A stretch of DNA of 64,000 nt from Bradyrhizobium barranii subsp. apii (GCF_011516635.5 NZ_CP096255.1:1734501-1798500); one strand, 5' to 3'. Counted from the first letter of the stretch, positions 44,777-54,633 are shown. The notes: generated by a model from the sequence alone, not told the origin. Program-made: numbers and translations.

Positions 44777-45253
44777 ATGGCCGCAACCTCGCAATATCTG
44801 ACGCTCGGGCTCGCCGGCGAGACGTTCGGCATCTCGATCCGCAATGTCCGGGAAATTCTTGACATGCGGCCGATCTCACGGCTGCCGCATGCGCCGAATT
44901 TCCTGCTCGGCATGATCGACGTGCGCGGCAGCGGCTATCCCATCGTCGACCTCCGCACCAAGCTCGGCCTGCCGGCCGTGGAAGCGACTGAAGCGACCCG
45001 CATCATCATCCTCGACGTGCCGATGAAGGATCGCCTGGTCGGCGTCGGCTTCGTGGCCGATTGCGTGTTCGAGGTCACCGATATCGACGAGCAGGCGATC
45101 GAACCCATCCCGGAGGTCGGCGGCAAATGGCAGTCCGACTATGCCGCCGGGATCGGCCGCAAGGGCGAGAAATTCGTCGTCATCTTCGATCTCGCCAAGC
45201 TGATGGCGAACGACGAGATCCCGGAAGGGCGCGATACCTCTCGCGCCGCCTGA
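44777..45253 (+). CDS. cheW: CheW coupling protein (second copy)
   Basis: 158 residues: YLTLGLAGETFGISIRNVRE, ILDMRPISRLPHAPNFLLGM with IDVRGSGYPIVDLRTKLGL, IIILDVPMKDRLVGVGFVAD, CVFEVTDIDEQAIEPIPEVG and FVVIFDLAKLMANDE. This is the classical CheW form, with the IDVRG and PIVDLR receptor/CheA contacts. It lies 36 bases after the first receptor and 60 before the second. Confidence 0.93.
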   Translation: MAATSQYLTLGLAGETFGISIRNVREILDMRPISRLPHAPNFLLGMIDVRGSGYPIVDLRTKLGLPAVEATEATRIIILDVPMKDRLVGVGFVADCVFEVTDIDEQAIEPIPEVGGKWQSDYAAGIGRKGEKFVVIFDLAKLMANDEIPEGRDTSRAA

Positions 45254-45313
45254 ATTTGCAAGCGTGAAGCGTGGTCAAGCGTAAGCACCCCAATTCGAAC
45301 CAACGAGACTGAC

Positions 45314-47116
45314 ATGAGATTCACCGTCAAAGCCAAGCTTGCCAGCGCCTTCGGCGTCGTCATCCTGCTGTCCATGATCGCCGGTGCGGTCGGCTATATG
45401 AAGCTGGCGGACATGGTCAGCACCACCGAGCTTCTGGTCAGCCGTGCGGGCCGGATGGAAAAGGCCGCGGAGCTGAAGGAAGGCATCCTGTTCCTTGTGC
45501 GCGCGGAGAAGAACGCGATTCTCGCAGCGTCCGATGCAGAGCACGAGCAGTTCCAGGCCGACCTCATCAAGAACCGCGATGCGATCACCAAGTCGAAGGA
45601 CGAGATCTACGCGGCTGCCAGCGAAAGCGGCAAGAAGCTGATGGAAGTCTTCAACGTCGCTTTCGCCAAGCTCAACGCCTATCAGGACGAGACGGTCCGG
45701 CTCGCGAAGACCGACAAGCCGAAGGCCCTGGACCGCTCCATGCATGATGGCCGCAAGGTCGTTGCGGACGCGATCGAAGCGGCCGACGTCTACATCAAGA
45801 ATGTCAAGAAGAACATGGCTGAGCAGGCCGAGCAGTCCAAGCAGGACGGTGCGCGCGCCGAGATGCTGCTGATGAGCCTGGTCATTGCCTCGCTCCTGAT
45901 CGCCGCGGTCGCGGCGACCTGGATTGCGCTGAACATCAGCCGTGCGCTGGCGCAGGCGGTGGGTCTCGCTGATGCGGTGGCGATCGGCGATCTCAGCCAC
46001 AAGATCGAGTCCTCCAGCAATGACGAGATCGGCGATCTCATCAAGTCGCTGAACGCGATGACGGTCAACCTCAACGCGACGGCGGCGCTCGCCAACCAGA
46101 TCGCACAGGGCGATCTCATGGTCGAGGCCAAACCGCTGTCGGACAAGGATACGCTCGGCCTCGCGCTCGAGCGCATGGTGGAGAAGCTCCGTCAGATCGT
46201 GTCGGAAGCCCTGACCGCGGCGCAGAACGTCTCCGCTGGCAGCCAGGAGCTCTCGGCCAGTGCCGAGCAGCTCTCGCAGGGCGCGACCGAGCAGGCCTCG
46301 TCCGCCGAGGAAGCCTCGTCCTCGATGGAAGAGATGGCCTCGAACGTGAAGCAGAACGCCGACAACGCCAACCAGACCGAGAAGATCGCCGCGCAGTCCG
46401 CCAAGGATGCCGAGGCCAGCGGCGCCGCCGTCGGCCGCGCCGTCAACGCGATGCAGACCATCGCCGAGAAGATCACGATCGTGCAGGAGATCGCGCGCCA
46501 GACCGACCTGCTCGCGCTCAACGCCGCGGTCGAGGCCGCGCGCGCCGGCGAGCACGGCAAGGGCTTTGCCGTGGTTGCGTCCGAAGTGCGCAAGCTCGCC
46601 GAACGCAGCCAGGCGGCCGCCGCCGAGATCGGCACGCTCTCGACTGAAACCGTCAAGGTCGCGCAGGAGGCCGGCAATATGCTCTCCAAGCTCGTCCCAG
46701 ATATCAAGAGGACGGCAGAGCTCGTCGAGGAAATCACCGCCGCCTGCCGCGAGCAGGACGTCGGCTCGGCCCAGATCAACCAGGCGATCCAGCAGCTCGA
46801 CAAGGTCGGCCAGCAGAACGCCAGCGCCTCCGAACAGGTCTCCTCGACCTCGGAGGAGCTCGCCTCGCAGGCCGAGCAGCTTCAGTCGACGATCGCCTAT
46901 TTCCGCATCGAGCAGGGACGCGGCCAGGCCGCCGCGCCGATCGACCGGGCGGTTACCCAGCTCCGCGCCAAGGCGGCGACAATGGCGGCTGTCGAGCGGC
47001 CGGCCAAGAAGCCGCAGGCGAGGCCGGCGCGCGCGGTGAAGGCGGCCGGTGGCGGCGGCTTCGCCTTCGACATGAACGACGGCGAGGACGATCGGGACGC
47101 CGATTTCCAGCGCTGA
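45314..47116 (+). CDS. Methyl-accepting chemotaxis protein (double HAMP)
   Basis: 600 residues. Same plan as the receptor at 43043: helix 1 ([20 protein letters not shown]), a ~150-residue periplasmic bundle, helix 2 ([20 protein letters not shown]). It has an extra ~35 residues after the first [24 protein letters not shown], then [20 protein letters not shown], a second HAMP-like unit. The signalling domain ([20 protein letters not shown]) and the tail [18 protein letters not shown] are near copies of the first receptor, while the periplasmic parts differ, so the two should sense different signals yet give the same output. Confidence 0.93.
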   Translation: MRFTVKAKLASAFGVVILLSMIAGAVGYMKLADMVSTTELLVSRAGRMEKAAELKEGILFLVRAEKNAILAASDAEHEQFQADLIKNRDAITKSKDEIYAAASESGKKLMEVFNVAFAKLNAYQDETVRLAKTDKPKALDRSMHDGRKVVADAIEAADVYIKNVKKNMAEQAEQSKQDGARAEMLLMSLVIASLLIAAVAATWIALNISRALAQAVGLADAVAIGDLSHKIESSSNDEIGDLIKSLNAMTVNLNATAALANQIAQGDLMVEAKPLSDKDTLGLALERMVEKLRQIVSEALTAAQNVSAGSQELSASAEQLSQGATEQASSAEEASSSMEEMASNVKQNADNANQTEKIAAQSAKDAEASGAAVGRAVNAMQTIAEKITIVQEIARQTDLLALNAAVEAARAGEHGKGFAVVASEVRKLAERSQAAAAEIGTLSTETVKVAQEAGNMLSKLVPDIKRTAELVEEITAACREQDVGSAQINQAIQQLDKVGQQNASASEQVSSTSEELASQAEQLQSTIAYFRIEQGRGQAAAPIDRAVTQLRAKAATMAAVERPAKKPQARPARAVKAAGGGGFAFDMNDGEDDRDADFQR

Positions 47117-47130
47117 GAGCGGTCAAGAGG

Positions 47131-47157
47131 TCGGCCCATCCTTCACCGGTGGGCCGA
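47131..47157 (+). terminator. Stem-loop between receptor and cheR
   Basis: Perfect 8-bp stem tcggccca/tgggccga with an 11-base loop, 14 bases after the receptor stop. No T-run follows, so it may only attenuate or stabilise the message before cheR. Confidence 0.45.
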
Positions 47158-47254
47158 TCCGCCGTCAGTGATCGTGTAAACGCGCGGGATTCAAGATGGC
47201 CCGTTCGGCCCGACATTCAGTGCAGGCGGCCATCGCGGATCGGGGCATTCAGCC

Positions 47255-48109
47255 ATGATGCCCGCCGTGCAGGATACGGTCGTCCATCTGTCCGACCGCC
47301 ACTTCCGGACCATCGCCGAACTGATCGAGGGCCAGGTCGGCATCAAGCTGCCGCAGGGCAAGCGGCTGATGCTGGAGGGGCGGCTGCACAAGCGCGTGCG
47401 CGCGCTGAACTTCTCCGACCTCAACGAGTATGTCGACAACCTGTTCGAGGCCGATCATTTCGACACCGAGCTGACCCATCTCATCGATGTGGTGACGACC
47501 AACAAGACCGACTTCTTCCGGGAGCCCCAGCACTTCACCTTCATGAGGGACGTCGCGATCCCGGCCCTGCTCAAGTCGCACGGGCGGAAGAACGCGAACC
47601 TGAAGATCTGGAGCTCGGCGAGCTCCACCGGCATGGAAGCCTACACCACCGCCATGGTGCTGGACGACATGACGCGGAACGGCTCGCGGTTTCAGTACCG
47701 CATCCTCGGGACCGACATCTCGACCGCGGTGCTGCGACTTGCCAAGTCCGCGATCTACACCCGCGACGTGCTCGCCCCGGTGCCGGAGCCCTTCGTGAAG
47801 CGTTATTTCCTGTCGTCGCGGGACAAGTTGCGCGGCGAAGTGCGGGTGGTGCCGGAATTGCGGCGCATGACGCATTTCATGAGGATGAACCTCATGGATA
47901 AGTCCTACCCCGTCGACCGGGACGTCGACATCATCTTCTGCCGCAACGTCCTGATCTATTTCGAGCGCGAGACCCAGCGCAAGGTGATCGAGCAATTGTG
48001 CAGCCATTTGCGGCCCGGCGGCTATCTTCTGGTCGGTCATTCGGAATCGATGATTCACAGTGCAGTGCCGGGTCTGAAGCAAGTTCAGCCAACCATTTTC
48101 AAGGTCTAG
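47255..48109 (+). CDS. cheR: Chemoreceptor methyltransferase CheR
   Basis: S-adenosylmethionine-dependent glutamate methylation of receptors. 284 residues: N-terminal helical domain ([38 protein letters not shown]), then the [13 protein letters not shown] block, SAM-binding [36 protein letters not shown] and [20 protein letters not shown], ending [12 protein letters not shown]. Interestingly the usual CSTGEEPY motif is SSTGMEAYT. Start ATG 47255 or 47258. It is followed 16 bases later by cheB. Confidence 0.94.
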   Translation: MMPAVQDTVVHLSDRHFRTIAELIEGQVGIKLPQGKRLMLEGRLHKRVRALNFSDLNEYVDNLFEADHFDTELTHLIDVVTTNKTDFFREPQHFTFMRDVAIPALLKSHGRKNANLKIWSSASSTGMEAYTTAMVLDDMTRNGSRFQYRILGTDISTAVLRLAKSAIYTRDVLAPVPEPFVKRYFLSSRDKLRGEVRVVPELRRMTHFMRMNLMDKSYPVDRDVDIIFCRNVLIYFERETQRKVIEQLCSHLRPGGYLLVGHSESMIHSAVPGLKQVQPTIFKV

Positions 48110-48125
48110 CCGGAGCGCAACCAGA

Positions 48126-49217
48126 ATGCCGAGGGAGAAAGTTCGCGTACTGATCGTGGACGATTCGGCGTCGGTGCGCCAAATCCTGCAAACGATCCTC
48201 AACGACGATCCTGACATCGAGGTGATGGGGGCGGCCTCTGATCCGTTCGCGGCGGCGCGCCGCCTCCAGAACGAAATCCCCGATGTCATGATCCTCGACC
48301 TGGAAATGCCGCGCATGGACGGCATGACTTTCCTGCGCAAGATCATGGCGCAGCGCCCGATTCCGGTGATCATCTGCTCCTCGCTCACCGAGGAAGGTTC
48401 CAACGTGATGTTCGAGGCGTTCGAGGCGGGCGCGGTCGACATCGTGCCGAAGCCGAAGATCGACACCCGGCAGGCGCTGCTCGAATGCTCGACGCGGCTG
48501 CGCGAGGCCGTGAAATCGGCAGCGCGCGCGCGGGTGCGTCCGCGGGCGGAGCGCCGTATGATCGAGAGGAAGCTGACCGCCGACGCCATCATCCAGCCGC
48601 CGGTGCAGGGCAAGGTCCGGCCGACGACTGAGCGCATCGTATGCATCGGCGCATCGACTGGCGGCACCGAAGCGCTCAACGACGTCCTCGAGATGCTGCC
48701 GCCGCACTGTCCTCCCATCGTCATCGTCCAGCACATGCCGGCAGGGTTCACCGCGGCCTTCGCCAGACGTCTCGACAGCGTCTGCCAGGTTCGCGTCAAG
48801 GAAGCCGAGGACGGCGAGCCGGTGCTGCCGGGCTGCGCCTATATCGCGCCGGGCGCCCGTCACATGCTGCTCCAGCGCATCGGCCTGCGCTACCAGATCG
48901 CGATCAAGGACGGCCCGCCGGTGTCGCGGCATCGCCCGTCGGTCGACGTGCTGTTTCGCTCCGCGGCCCAGCATGCCGGCGCCAACGCGCTCGGCGTGAT
49001 CATGACGGGCATGGGCGACGACGGCGCGCGCGGCATGCTGGAGATGCGCAAGCTCGGCGCCTCGACACGCGCGCAGGACGAGGAGAGCTGCGTGGTGTTC
49101 GGCATGCCCAAGGAAGCCATCGCGCATGGCGGTGTCGAGAAGGTCGTCTCGCTGCATCATATCCCGCGCGAGATCATGCTCTGGTATCAGGCCGGACACG
49201 TTGCGGTGGCAGGTTGA
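48126..49217 (+). CDS. cheB: Chemotaxis methylesterase/response regulator CheB
   Basis: Removes receptor methyl esters when phosphorylated. 363 residues: receiver with DD at 12-13, phospho-acceptor Asp58 in [20 protein letters not shown], Lys in VPKPK; a linker ~130-165; C-terminal esterase with nucleophile Ser177 in [34 protein letters not shown] (His) and [20 protein letters not shown] (Asp). All catalytic residues are present. It follows cheR by 16 bases and precedes the receptor-tip-like protein by 5 bases. Confidence 0.95.
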   Translation: MPREKVRVLIVDDSASVRQILQTILNDDPDIEVMGAASDPFAAARRLQNEIPDVMILDLEMPRMDGMTFLRKIMAQRPIPVIICSSLTEEGSNVMFEAFEAGAVDIVPKPKIDTRQALLECSTRLREAVKSAARARVRPRAERRMIERKLTADAIIQPPVQGKVRPTTERIVCIGASTGGTEALNDVLEMLPPHCPPIVIVQHMPAGFTAAFARRLDSVCQVRVKEAEDGEPVLPGCAYIAPGARHMLLQRIGLRYQIAIKDGPPVSRHRPSVDVLFRSAAQHAGANALGVIMTGMGDDGARGMLEMRKLGASTRAQDEESCVVFGMPKEAIAHGGVEKVVSLHHIPREIMLWYQAGHVAVAG

Positions 49218-49222
49218 TTGCG

Positions 49223-50944
49223 ATGTCCGCCATTCCAGCCAACACGCTCACCGAGGCGATCGTCGCGATCGAGGATGTCTCGTCGCGGATCGAGGACGTC
49301 TTCGCGCGCGTCGGTCACGAGCTCGGTCGCGGCCACCTCATCTTCAAGGAGCTGAACCAGGGCCTCGCGACGCTCTCGGAGGAACTCTCCGGCGCCGAGA
49401 TCGAGGGCGCGGCCACCGCGCTACAGGAGATCGCCGCGCGGCTCAGCGAGCTGGCAGAGGCGCTGCCGTCCGAGAGCGCGCTGCTTGCGACCATCGGCAC
49501 CAGCACGGCGGAGGCGTCCGCGCTGCTCAAGCCGCTGTTCAAGCATATCCAGATGATCACCATCATCGCGCGCAGCGCGCGGATCGAGGCGGCCTCGCTG
49601 GATGGCGATCGCGAGGGCTTTCTCGCCTTCACGCAGGAAGCCTACGATCTCGGCAAGGCGGTACAAGGTTCGATCGAGGGCTGCGCGCGGGACCAGCAGC
49701 GCCTGTCGGAAGCCGTTGCGACCGCGTCCGGTCGGCAGAGGGAATTCGAGAGCCGCTACCGGAGTCAATTGGTGTCGGAGAGCGCCGAGCTCGGCGCAGC
49801 CTATTCCGGATTGCGCGGCCAGCGCCGCGACAGCAGCCAGCTCGCCGACCTCGCGAGCACCAGCACCAGGAAGATCGCCGAGGCGGTCGGCGGCGCGATC
49901 ATTTCCTTGCAGGCCGGCGACAGCACGCGCCAGCGCCTCGAACATGTCTGTCATGGCCTCGGCCAGGCGGCGGAAGCTGCGCCGGGCCTCGTTCCCGAAC
50001 GGGGTGCGAGCGAGGACGGCGCGCGCGCGATCTGCCAGTTGCAGGCGGCCTTGCTCAGGGACGCCCAGCGTGAATTTGGCGGCGACATCGGCCAGATCGT
50101 TCGCGCGCTCACGGCCATCCTGCACGATGCGGGCAATGTCGTCGGCCATGGCCGCACGCTGTTCGGCGGCGAGGATGGCGGCCCGTCATCGTTTCTGGCG
50201 CGCATCAAGCAGGCACTGGCACATGCCTCGACCCTGATCGCCACCTGCGAAAGCGCCGGCCGCTCGGTCGACGAGGCGCTCGCCATCGTCGAGGACACGC
50301 TGGCAAAGTTTCGCCAGGCCATCGCCGGGCTCGCCGAGGCGACCGTCGACATCACCCTGATCGGAATGAATGCCGGCCTGAAGGCAAGCCATTTGGGCAG
50401 TCGCGGCAGCGCGTTCGTCGTGATCGCCAACGAGCTCAAGGCGACCGCCGACCAGGTTTCGGCGGGCGCGGGGCGCTTGCGGCCTGTGCTCGACGGCATC
50501 GAGCGCTCTGCGAACGAGCTAAAGGAGCTCCGCGTCCGGGGCGATCCCACGCAGCTCGCCAAGTTCGAGCCGCAGATCCTCCAGGCGCTGCGCGAGGTCG
50601 AGGTCGGCAATGAACGGCTCGGCAAGCTGATGAGCCGGCTCGTCGATGAAGGCGCGGAATTCGAAGGCCTGATGAATTCGGCGCAAGGTCTGATGAGCTC
50701 GCTAGGCGAGAGCGCCGCGGCCTTGCCCGCGGTTGCCGCGCGCCTCGAGACCGCGAGCGCGCAGCGGCCGCAGCCGGAGGCGCAGGATCAGGCGATGCTC
50801 GATGATCTCTTCGCGCGCTACACGATGGAGCGCGAGCGGGACGTTCGCCGCGAATTCCTGCAAACGCTTGGCCTCGCGTCGATCGCCGCCACGCGTCGCA
50901 TCGAAGCGGTCGAGACCGCGGATGACGGTATAGAGCTGTTCTGA
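49223..50944 (+). CDS. Soluble helical protein with two chemoreceptor-tip-like segments
   Basis: 573 residues, no signal peptide or membrane helix, mostly helical and heptad-like. Two stretches resemble the hairpin tip of chemoreceptors ([37 protein letters not shown]): residues ~113-140 (IIARSARIEAASLDGDREGF, LAFTQEAYDLGKAVQGSI) and ~376-405 (DITLIGMNAGLKASHLGSRG, SAFVVIANELKATADQ). Both keep the general pattern but have lost key CheA/CheW contacts such as the E-x-N-x-L-A-L-N set. It ends the operon, five bases after cheB, so it probably works with this pathway, perhaps as a cytoplasmic receptor, adaptor or phosphatase. The C-terminus (DLFARYTMERERDVRREFLQ) is charged. ATG 49223 is preferred over an upstream TTG. 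Confidence 0.85.
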   Translation: MSAIPANTLTEAIVAIEDVSSRIEDVFARVGHELGRGHLIFKELNQGLATLSEELSGAEIEGAATALQEIAARLSELAEALPSESALLATIGTSTAEASALLKPLFKHIQMITIIARSARIEAASLDGDREGFLAFTQEAYDLGKAVQGSIEGCARDQQRLSEAVATASGRQREFESRYRSQLVSESAELGAAYSGLRGQRRDSSQLADLASTSTRKIAEAVGGAIISLQAGDSTRQRLEHVCHGLGQAAEAAPGLVPERGASEDGARAICQLQAALLRDAQREFGGDIGQIVRALTAILHDAGNVVGHGRTLFGGEDGGPSSFLARIKQALAHASTLIATCESAGRSVDEALAIVEDTLAKFRQAIAGLAEATVDITLIGMNAGLKASHLGSRGSAFVVIANELKATADQVSAGAGRLRPVLDGIERSANELKELRVRGDPTQLAKFEPQILQALREVEVGNERLGKLMSRLVDEGAEFEGLMNSAQGLMSSLGESAAALPAVAARLETASAQRPQPEAQDQAMLDDLFARYTMERERDVRREFLQTLGLASIAATRRIEAVETADDGIELF

Positions 50945-51096
50945 CGTTCGCCGCCGCCGGCGGCGCGCGTCGGCGGCAATTCGACGGATTGGGTTTTCGG
51001 AGCATTAACCTTGCCCGAAGGGCCGGCCGTTAGGTCATTGTCGCGCCCCAGAGTTGGTCGCAAATACAGGGCGATCTTCACCTCGGAAAATTCCCC

Positions 51097-51543
51097 ATGC
51101 TGAGAGACGGTAAATACGCTGCCTGGTTCAGGACCTCACGAGGTCAGGGCACCGGCATCGTGGATCTGGCCGAGGGCCGGATCTCGGGCCGCGACAGCTT
51201 CTTTACTTATGGTGGTTCCTACCGGGTCGATGAGCAGCACTTCTCGGCCGTCCTGACCGTGAACCGGCATGCCGACGGCCCGCTGAGCGTGTTTGGGCCT
51301 GATGAGGTCGAGGTCAAACTCTCGGGTGTGTGCAACGGCCTGGTGGCGAGCTGTTCGGGAACGGCCAAGGAAGCGCCCGACGTGAAGTTCGAGGCGACGC
51401 TGATCTACAGCCAGGAAGATGCGCCGGCAGCCGACGCGAAATGCGCGGTCGTGAAGCTCAACGCCGACAAGCTGCCCAAGGGCCTCGACAACCGTTCCCG
51501 GCCGCGTCATCCGTTCACGCCGCCCAAGGCGCCTGTGTCGTAG
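51097..51543 (+). CDS. GrlR-like small beta-barrel protein
   Basis: 148 residues without signal peptide or helices. The region LRDGKYAAWFRTSRGQGTGI, GRISGRDSFFTYGGSYRVDE and LTVNRHADGPLSVFG fits the lipocalin-like GrlR domain first described as a type III secretion regulator, although most homologues in soil bacteria have no such role. VKLSGVCNGLVASCSGTAKE continues it. The tail (LPKGLDNRSRPRHPFTPPKA) is unstructured. It is monocistronic, with 153 bases before it after the chemosensory operon. Confidence 0.7.
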   Translation: MLRDGKYAAWFRTSRGQGTGIVDLAEGRISGRDSFFTYGGSYRVDEQHFSAVLTVNRHADGPLSVFGPDEVEVKLSGVCNGLVASCSGTAKEAPDVKFEATLIYSQEDAPAADAKCAVVKLNADKLPKGLDNRSRPRHPFTPPKAPVS

Positions 51544-51667
51544 GGTGCGGGCTTTTAGCTTTGCATTGACGCTGTTGTCGCGAAATCACGGCGCGACTGG
51601 ACTGCGGCAACACTAGTTTTAGAGGTGAAATCTAGGTTGGGGCCCATAACAAAAGGCGGACAGGGAC

Positions 51668-51952
51668 ATGCCTCAGATCTGGATGACATATGACGAACTC
51701 GCGACCCTCAGCGGCTGCAGCGCTGCCGAGGCCAGGATGCAGGCGATGCATCTGTCGCTCGATCGCCGCAAGAGCCGCGACGGGAACACCCGCGTCAAGC
51801 TGAACCTCGCCTTGATGGCCCGGTTCTTCGAGACCGTTCGCGAAGCCGAATTCGACCTCGATGACGCGATCACGGCGCTGCGCGATGCCCATCGCCAGAT
51901 GTCCGGGGTTCTTTCGACCAGTCAGCCGAGCTTGCGACGCGGAGTGGCGTAA
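51668..51952 (+). CDS. Small helix-turn-helix-like protein
   Basis: 94 residues. IWMTYDELATLSGCSAAEAR, MQAMHLSLDRRKSRDGNTRV reads as a MerR-like or excisionase-like helix-turn-helix with a basic wing; the DRRKSxDGxTRVKL segment is typical of short rhizobial DNA-binding proteins. The second half (MARFFETVREAEFDLDDAIT) is helical. Function unknown. aaaaggcggacagggac precedes ATG 51668. Confidence 0.7.
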   Translation: MPQIWMTYDELATLSGCSAAEARMQAMHLSLDRRKSRDGNTRVKLNLALMARFFETVREAEFDLDDAITALRDAHRQMSGVLSTSQPSLRRGVA

Positions 51953-51975
51953 GTTCTCGCGGCGCCGCGGCCGCC

Positions 51976-52341
51976 TCAGGACGGCGGCCTCGGCAGGAAA
52001 GCCAGGATGGTTTGGGCCAGAAGGACGCCGACGGTGCCGCCGGCGGCCTTTTGCAGCACATCGATGAATCGTGGATCACGATCCGGCGTCACCGCCTGCA
52101 AGACCTCTAACCCGACTGCGACGGCGACCACGAACGCGCAAGCCAGCCTGACGCGCCCCGGTAGCAGGAAGGACAGCAGGAAGCCCAGCAGACCGTAGGC
52201 GCTGAAGCGCTCAATCACGACGACCCAGTAGGCCTCCGCGTGGCCCATGAGTGCCGGCCGGCCCGCGAGCTTGGCCAGCGTCGCATAAACGATGAGCACG
52301 AGACAGATAACCGCGGCTGCGATGAGATGGTTGCGACGCAT
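51976..52341 (-). CDS. VanZ-like membrane protein
   Basis: 121 residues with four predicted membrane helices: LIAAAVICLVLIVYATLAKL, IERFSAYGLLGFLLSFLLPG (the conserved ER-F-x-AYGLLG of VanZ-like proteins), ACAFVVAVAVGLEVLQAVTP and AAGGTVGVLLAQTILAFL. PDRDPRFIDVLQKAAGG matches the VanZ 'R..D..D...N..G' pattern. Role unknown; in this family it is not normally linked to glycopeptide resistance. It is convergent with the gene at 51668. Confidence 0.8.
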   Translation of the reverse strand: MRRNHLIAAAVICLVLIVYATLAKLAGRPALMGHAEAYWVVVIERFSAYGLLGFLLSFLLPGRVRLACAFVVAVAVGLEVLQAVTPDRDPRFIDVLQKAAGGTVGVLLAQTILAFLPRPPS

Positions 52342-52489
52342 TGCGCCAACATAGCCGGTCGACCGGCTGGCCGCTTTCGAAAGCCAAGAACATCGTTAAG
52401 GTTCACAAACCCTCGAGGGCATGAACCAAGGTTCACGGGCGAGCCGCGGAGCCGTGGCTACGGCCCAATCCGCATGCATTCAGTTGACG

Positions 52490-52654
52490 TCAAACGTGGC
52501 GGTGCAGTCGCGATGTCACGCGGACGGCGCTGAATTGGCGAGGGCAGGCATTCATCTGCCAGTTCTTCCGCCTGGTGACCCAAAGCCGCACTGCCAAGAA
52601 CAGGAAGTTGATGCCGAACCAGATCGACATCACGATAAGGAAGGAGCATGCCAT
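52490..52654 (-). CDS. 54-residue putative membrane protein
   Basis: Minus-strand frame from ATG 52654 to TGA 52490. One hydrophobic helix at the start (CSFLIVMSIWFGINFLFLAV) followed by a basic tail (RLWVTRRKNWQMNACPRQFS). A gggaggcggag ribosome site lies just upstream. No domain is known. It lies in a 500-base region otherwise free of convincing genes (52342-52489 and 52655-52839 show nothing else). Confidence 0.45.
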   Translation of the reverse strand: MACSFLIVMSIWFGINFLFLAVRLWVTRRKNWQMNACPRQFSAVRVTSRLHRHV

Positions 52655-52839
52655 GACGGCTCCGCCTCCCGCTTTCTTTCGAAAGCAATGCGGAGCTCGG
52701 CTGAGAGTTCCGCCTTCAGGGGAACGGGCAGGCGATCGCGCCTGCCCAAATTCTCGTCATCGACAAAACCAGGCCACCCCGGTCAGGCACAAAGCAACAT
52801 GCCTGACCGCATGACCAAGCCGTTCGCAGGGACCGACGT

Positions 52840-53091
52840 TCAACGCCGATTGTAGGTCCAGCCCTTGTCGACATTGGTCGGGTAGTGGGCTGCGAAGTAC
52901 GGATTCTTGAGGCAGTTGCGCGCGGGATCGAAAATCCAGTCGGCGCATTCCCGGTAATTCAGGAATCGGCAGTCGAAACCGAAGGCGCACCACGGCGCGC
53001 CGTTTGGAAATCCGAACCCCACGGGGACTTGCGCCGACGCTACTGAGGGCAGAGCCAGGAGCAGAGCTACGGCGAGCGCGCGGGACAACAT
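52840..53091 (-). CDS. Small secreted Cys-rich protein (DUF3551-like)
   Basis: 83 residues. Signal peptide LSRALAVALLLALPSVASAQ. The mature part has aromatic and cysteine positions in the order WCAFGFDCRFLNYRECADWI, FDPARNCLKNPYF, like the DUF3551 family of small rhizobial exported proteins (WCA...C.F....C). Four cysteines suggest disulfides. ATG 53091 gives the signal peptide a positive start; ATG 53109 adds six residues. Function unknown. Confidence 0.72.
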   Translation of the reverse strand: MLSRALAVALLLALPSVASAQVPVGFGFPNGAPWCAFGFDCRFLNYRECADWIFDPARNCLKNPYFAAHYPTNVDKGWTYNRR

Positions 53092-53314
53092 GGTGCATTC
53101 CTCCAACAATCTATCAAACTGAGACCGAAGCCGGTCCGGCGACCGTTTTGCGCCGAAAAGGGACGATGTTCAATCTTCATCGTTGGATAGTCTAACATCC
53201 GGGTGCGGAGAGATCGAGAGTGCTGAAGCGATCGGCCCATGTCGATTGGCGGCTGCCATGCATCGATTGATGAGGCGGACGCACCCGTCCATGACGTGTC
53301 GCGCGCGGCCGACG

Positions 53315-53488
53315 CTAGCCCTTCTTGGCGCCCTTGGATTTCAGCGACAGGCCGAGGCGCAAGGCCATACGCTTGATCGCATCGGGCGAGCGCCCGAGAA
53401 GTTTTGCTGCCTCTTCCAGCGAAGTCGAAGACTTGGCCAATTCCATCAGCCGGCGGTCTTCCTTGAACGACCAGGGCCTGCGCGCCAT
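53315..53488 (-). CDS. 57-residue putative DNA-binding protein
   Basis: MARRPWSFKEDRRLMELAKS, STSLEEAAKLLGRSPDAIKR then MALRLGLSLKSKGAKKG. A Myb/SANT-like or helix-turn-helix pattern: W and F at the start, then 'EEAAKLLGRSPDAIKRMALRLGL' spacing typical of recognition helices. Small proteins of this sort are common in Bradyrhizobium. ATG 53500 (MISVM) is a second start option. No partners. Confidence 0.65.
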   Translation of the reverse strand: MARRPWSFKEDRRLMELAKSSTSLEEAAKLLGRSPDAIKRMALRLGLSLKSKGAKKG

Positions 53489-53708
53489 AACCGAAATCAT
53501 CCTCTCGTCGACACAAAGACAAAGCCGCCAAGCGGACCCACGTTCGCTCGACGGCTTTGCTTGGGTGGGGCCGGGCCTGGGGGAGCCCGGTGAGAAGATG
53601 GATATGCGATCCACTAAGGTTCGCAACAAACAACGCGGATTAAGCTAACCGCTCAACCTTACCGCGATGAAATCGGCGTGTTGCGCTCCGTATAACCACG
53701 GAGTTTCG

Positions 53709-53860
53709 CTAACCAAGATCGGTCTGCACGCTTTGATGGTGGGGATCGAGGATGTTCTGCCACGACGTCTGGTTGTCAGAACCGGCGCACGGTCTTCGCA
53801 AGTCCGCGCTCGAAATCCTCGCGGGGGCGCATGCCGATATCCGAGACCCAACTCCGCGTC
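53709..53860 (-). pseudogene. Remnant of the C-terminus of a dTDP-glucose 4,6-dehydratase-like gene
   Basis: Reading the minus strand across two frame changes gives AELGLGY, then RPREDFERGLAKTVRRF, then DNQTSWQNILD and a stop at 53709. The order ELGW-PRExFExGLxKTVxWYLDNxxWWxxIL is the C-terminal signature of RmlB-type sugar nucleotide dehydratases. Only about 50 residues are left. The adjacent stretch 53861-54477 has open frames but none with a recognisable protein or consistent codon use, so it looks like decayed DNA. Confidence 0.6.
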
Positions 53861-54477
53861 TCGACGCTGCGGCAAGACTCAGCAGCTCCGCCAATCCGCG
53901 CGGACTGTTCTGATGAGCATGGAAGAAGTGCCGATCCCCGAGCCGTCGCCGAGCAGCCGTCGAAACAGCGACCGGTCTTGCCGCGTGGTGGTGATGAGGA
54001 TTCTCCTGAGGTCGGCGAACGTCAGGCTGGACCGCAGACACTGGATCATCGGCTTGCGAAGACAGGCAGGAGCTGCTCGGACGCCATGCTGACGATGGAG
54101 GCGAGCAGGGAACTTGTTCCCTGCGATGTGTCCCTCAATGTCCTCCAAGCTCAGGCCGGCAACCTCCACTTGACAATGGATGGTACGGCGTTTCGGCGTC
54201 AGCACTTGTGCGCGATTAGGAATTAAGTGCTTCGAGATCACGACATTGTTTGCTTCGAGATCACGACGTCGATTCGAGCGATCAACTTGAATTGAATCGG
54301 CGCCGGTTGGTCGCAACGGCTTCGAACGAGAAAAAATCCAATCGCGATGCATGCGGCAGCGGTTTGACGAGCAGTATTGTGCTTCTCTCGGTTGAGTCGT
54401 CACGAGATCGTCGAATTCGTTCGGCTATGGTGCGCGCGCACGAACAAATCAAAATCAACAAAATCAAGAAGACCGAG

Positions 54478-54633
54478 ATGCTTCAAAAGGCGCGAGCGGC
54501 ACTTCCTCTCACGAAGCTCAGAGAGCGGGCGTTTGAAGGCGCGTTTTTCAGCGTCGCGCTGATCGCGATGGCGGGCTGGGTGTATTTCATCACGCTGATG
54601 CTGGTGCGATTGTTCCTCTGGTTTTTCGGTTGA
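54478..54633 (+). CDS. 51-residue putative membrane protein
   Basis: MLQKARAALPLTKLRERAFE then a single hydrophobic span (GAFFSVALIAMAGWVYFITL, MLVRLFLWFFG). The frame opens well upstream (54250), but that part is A-rich and lacks a ribosome site, so ATG 54478 is preferred; ATG 54427 would add an unusual Lys/Ile-rich stretch. Function unknown. Confidence 0.5.
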   Translation: MLQKARAALPLTKLRERAFEGAFFSVALIAMAGWVYFITLMLVRLFLWFFG

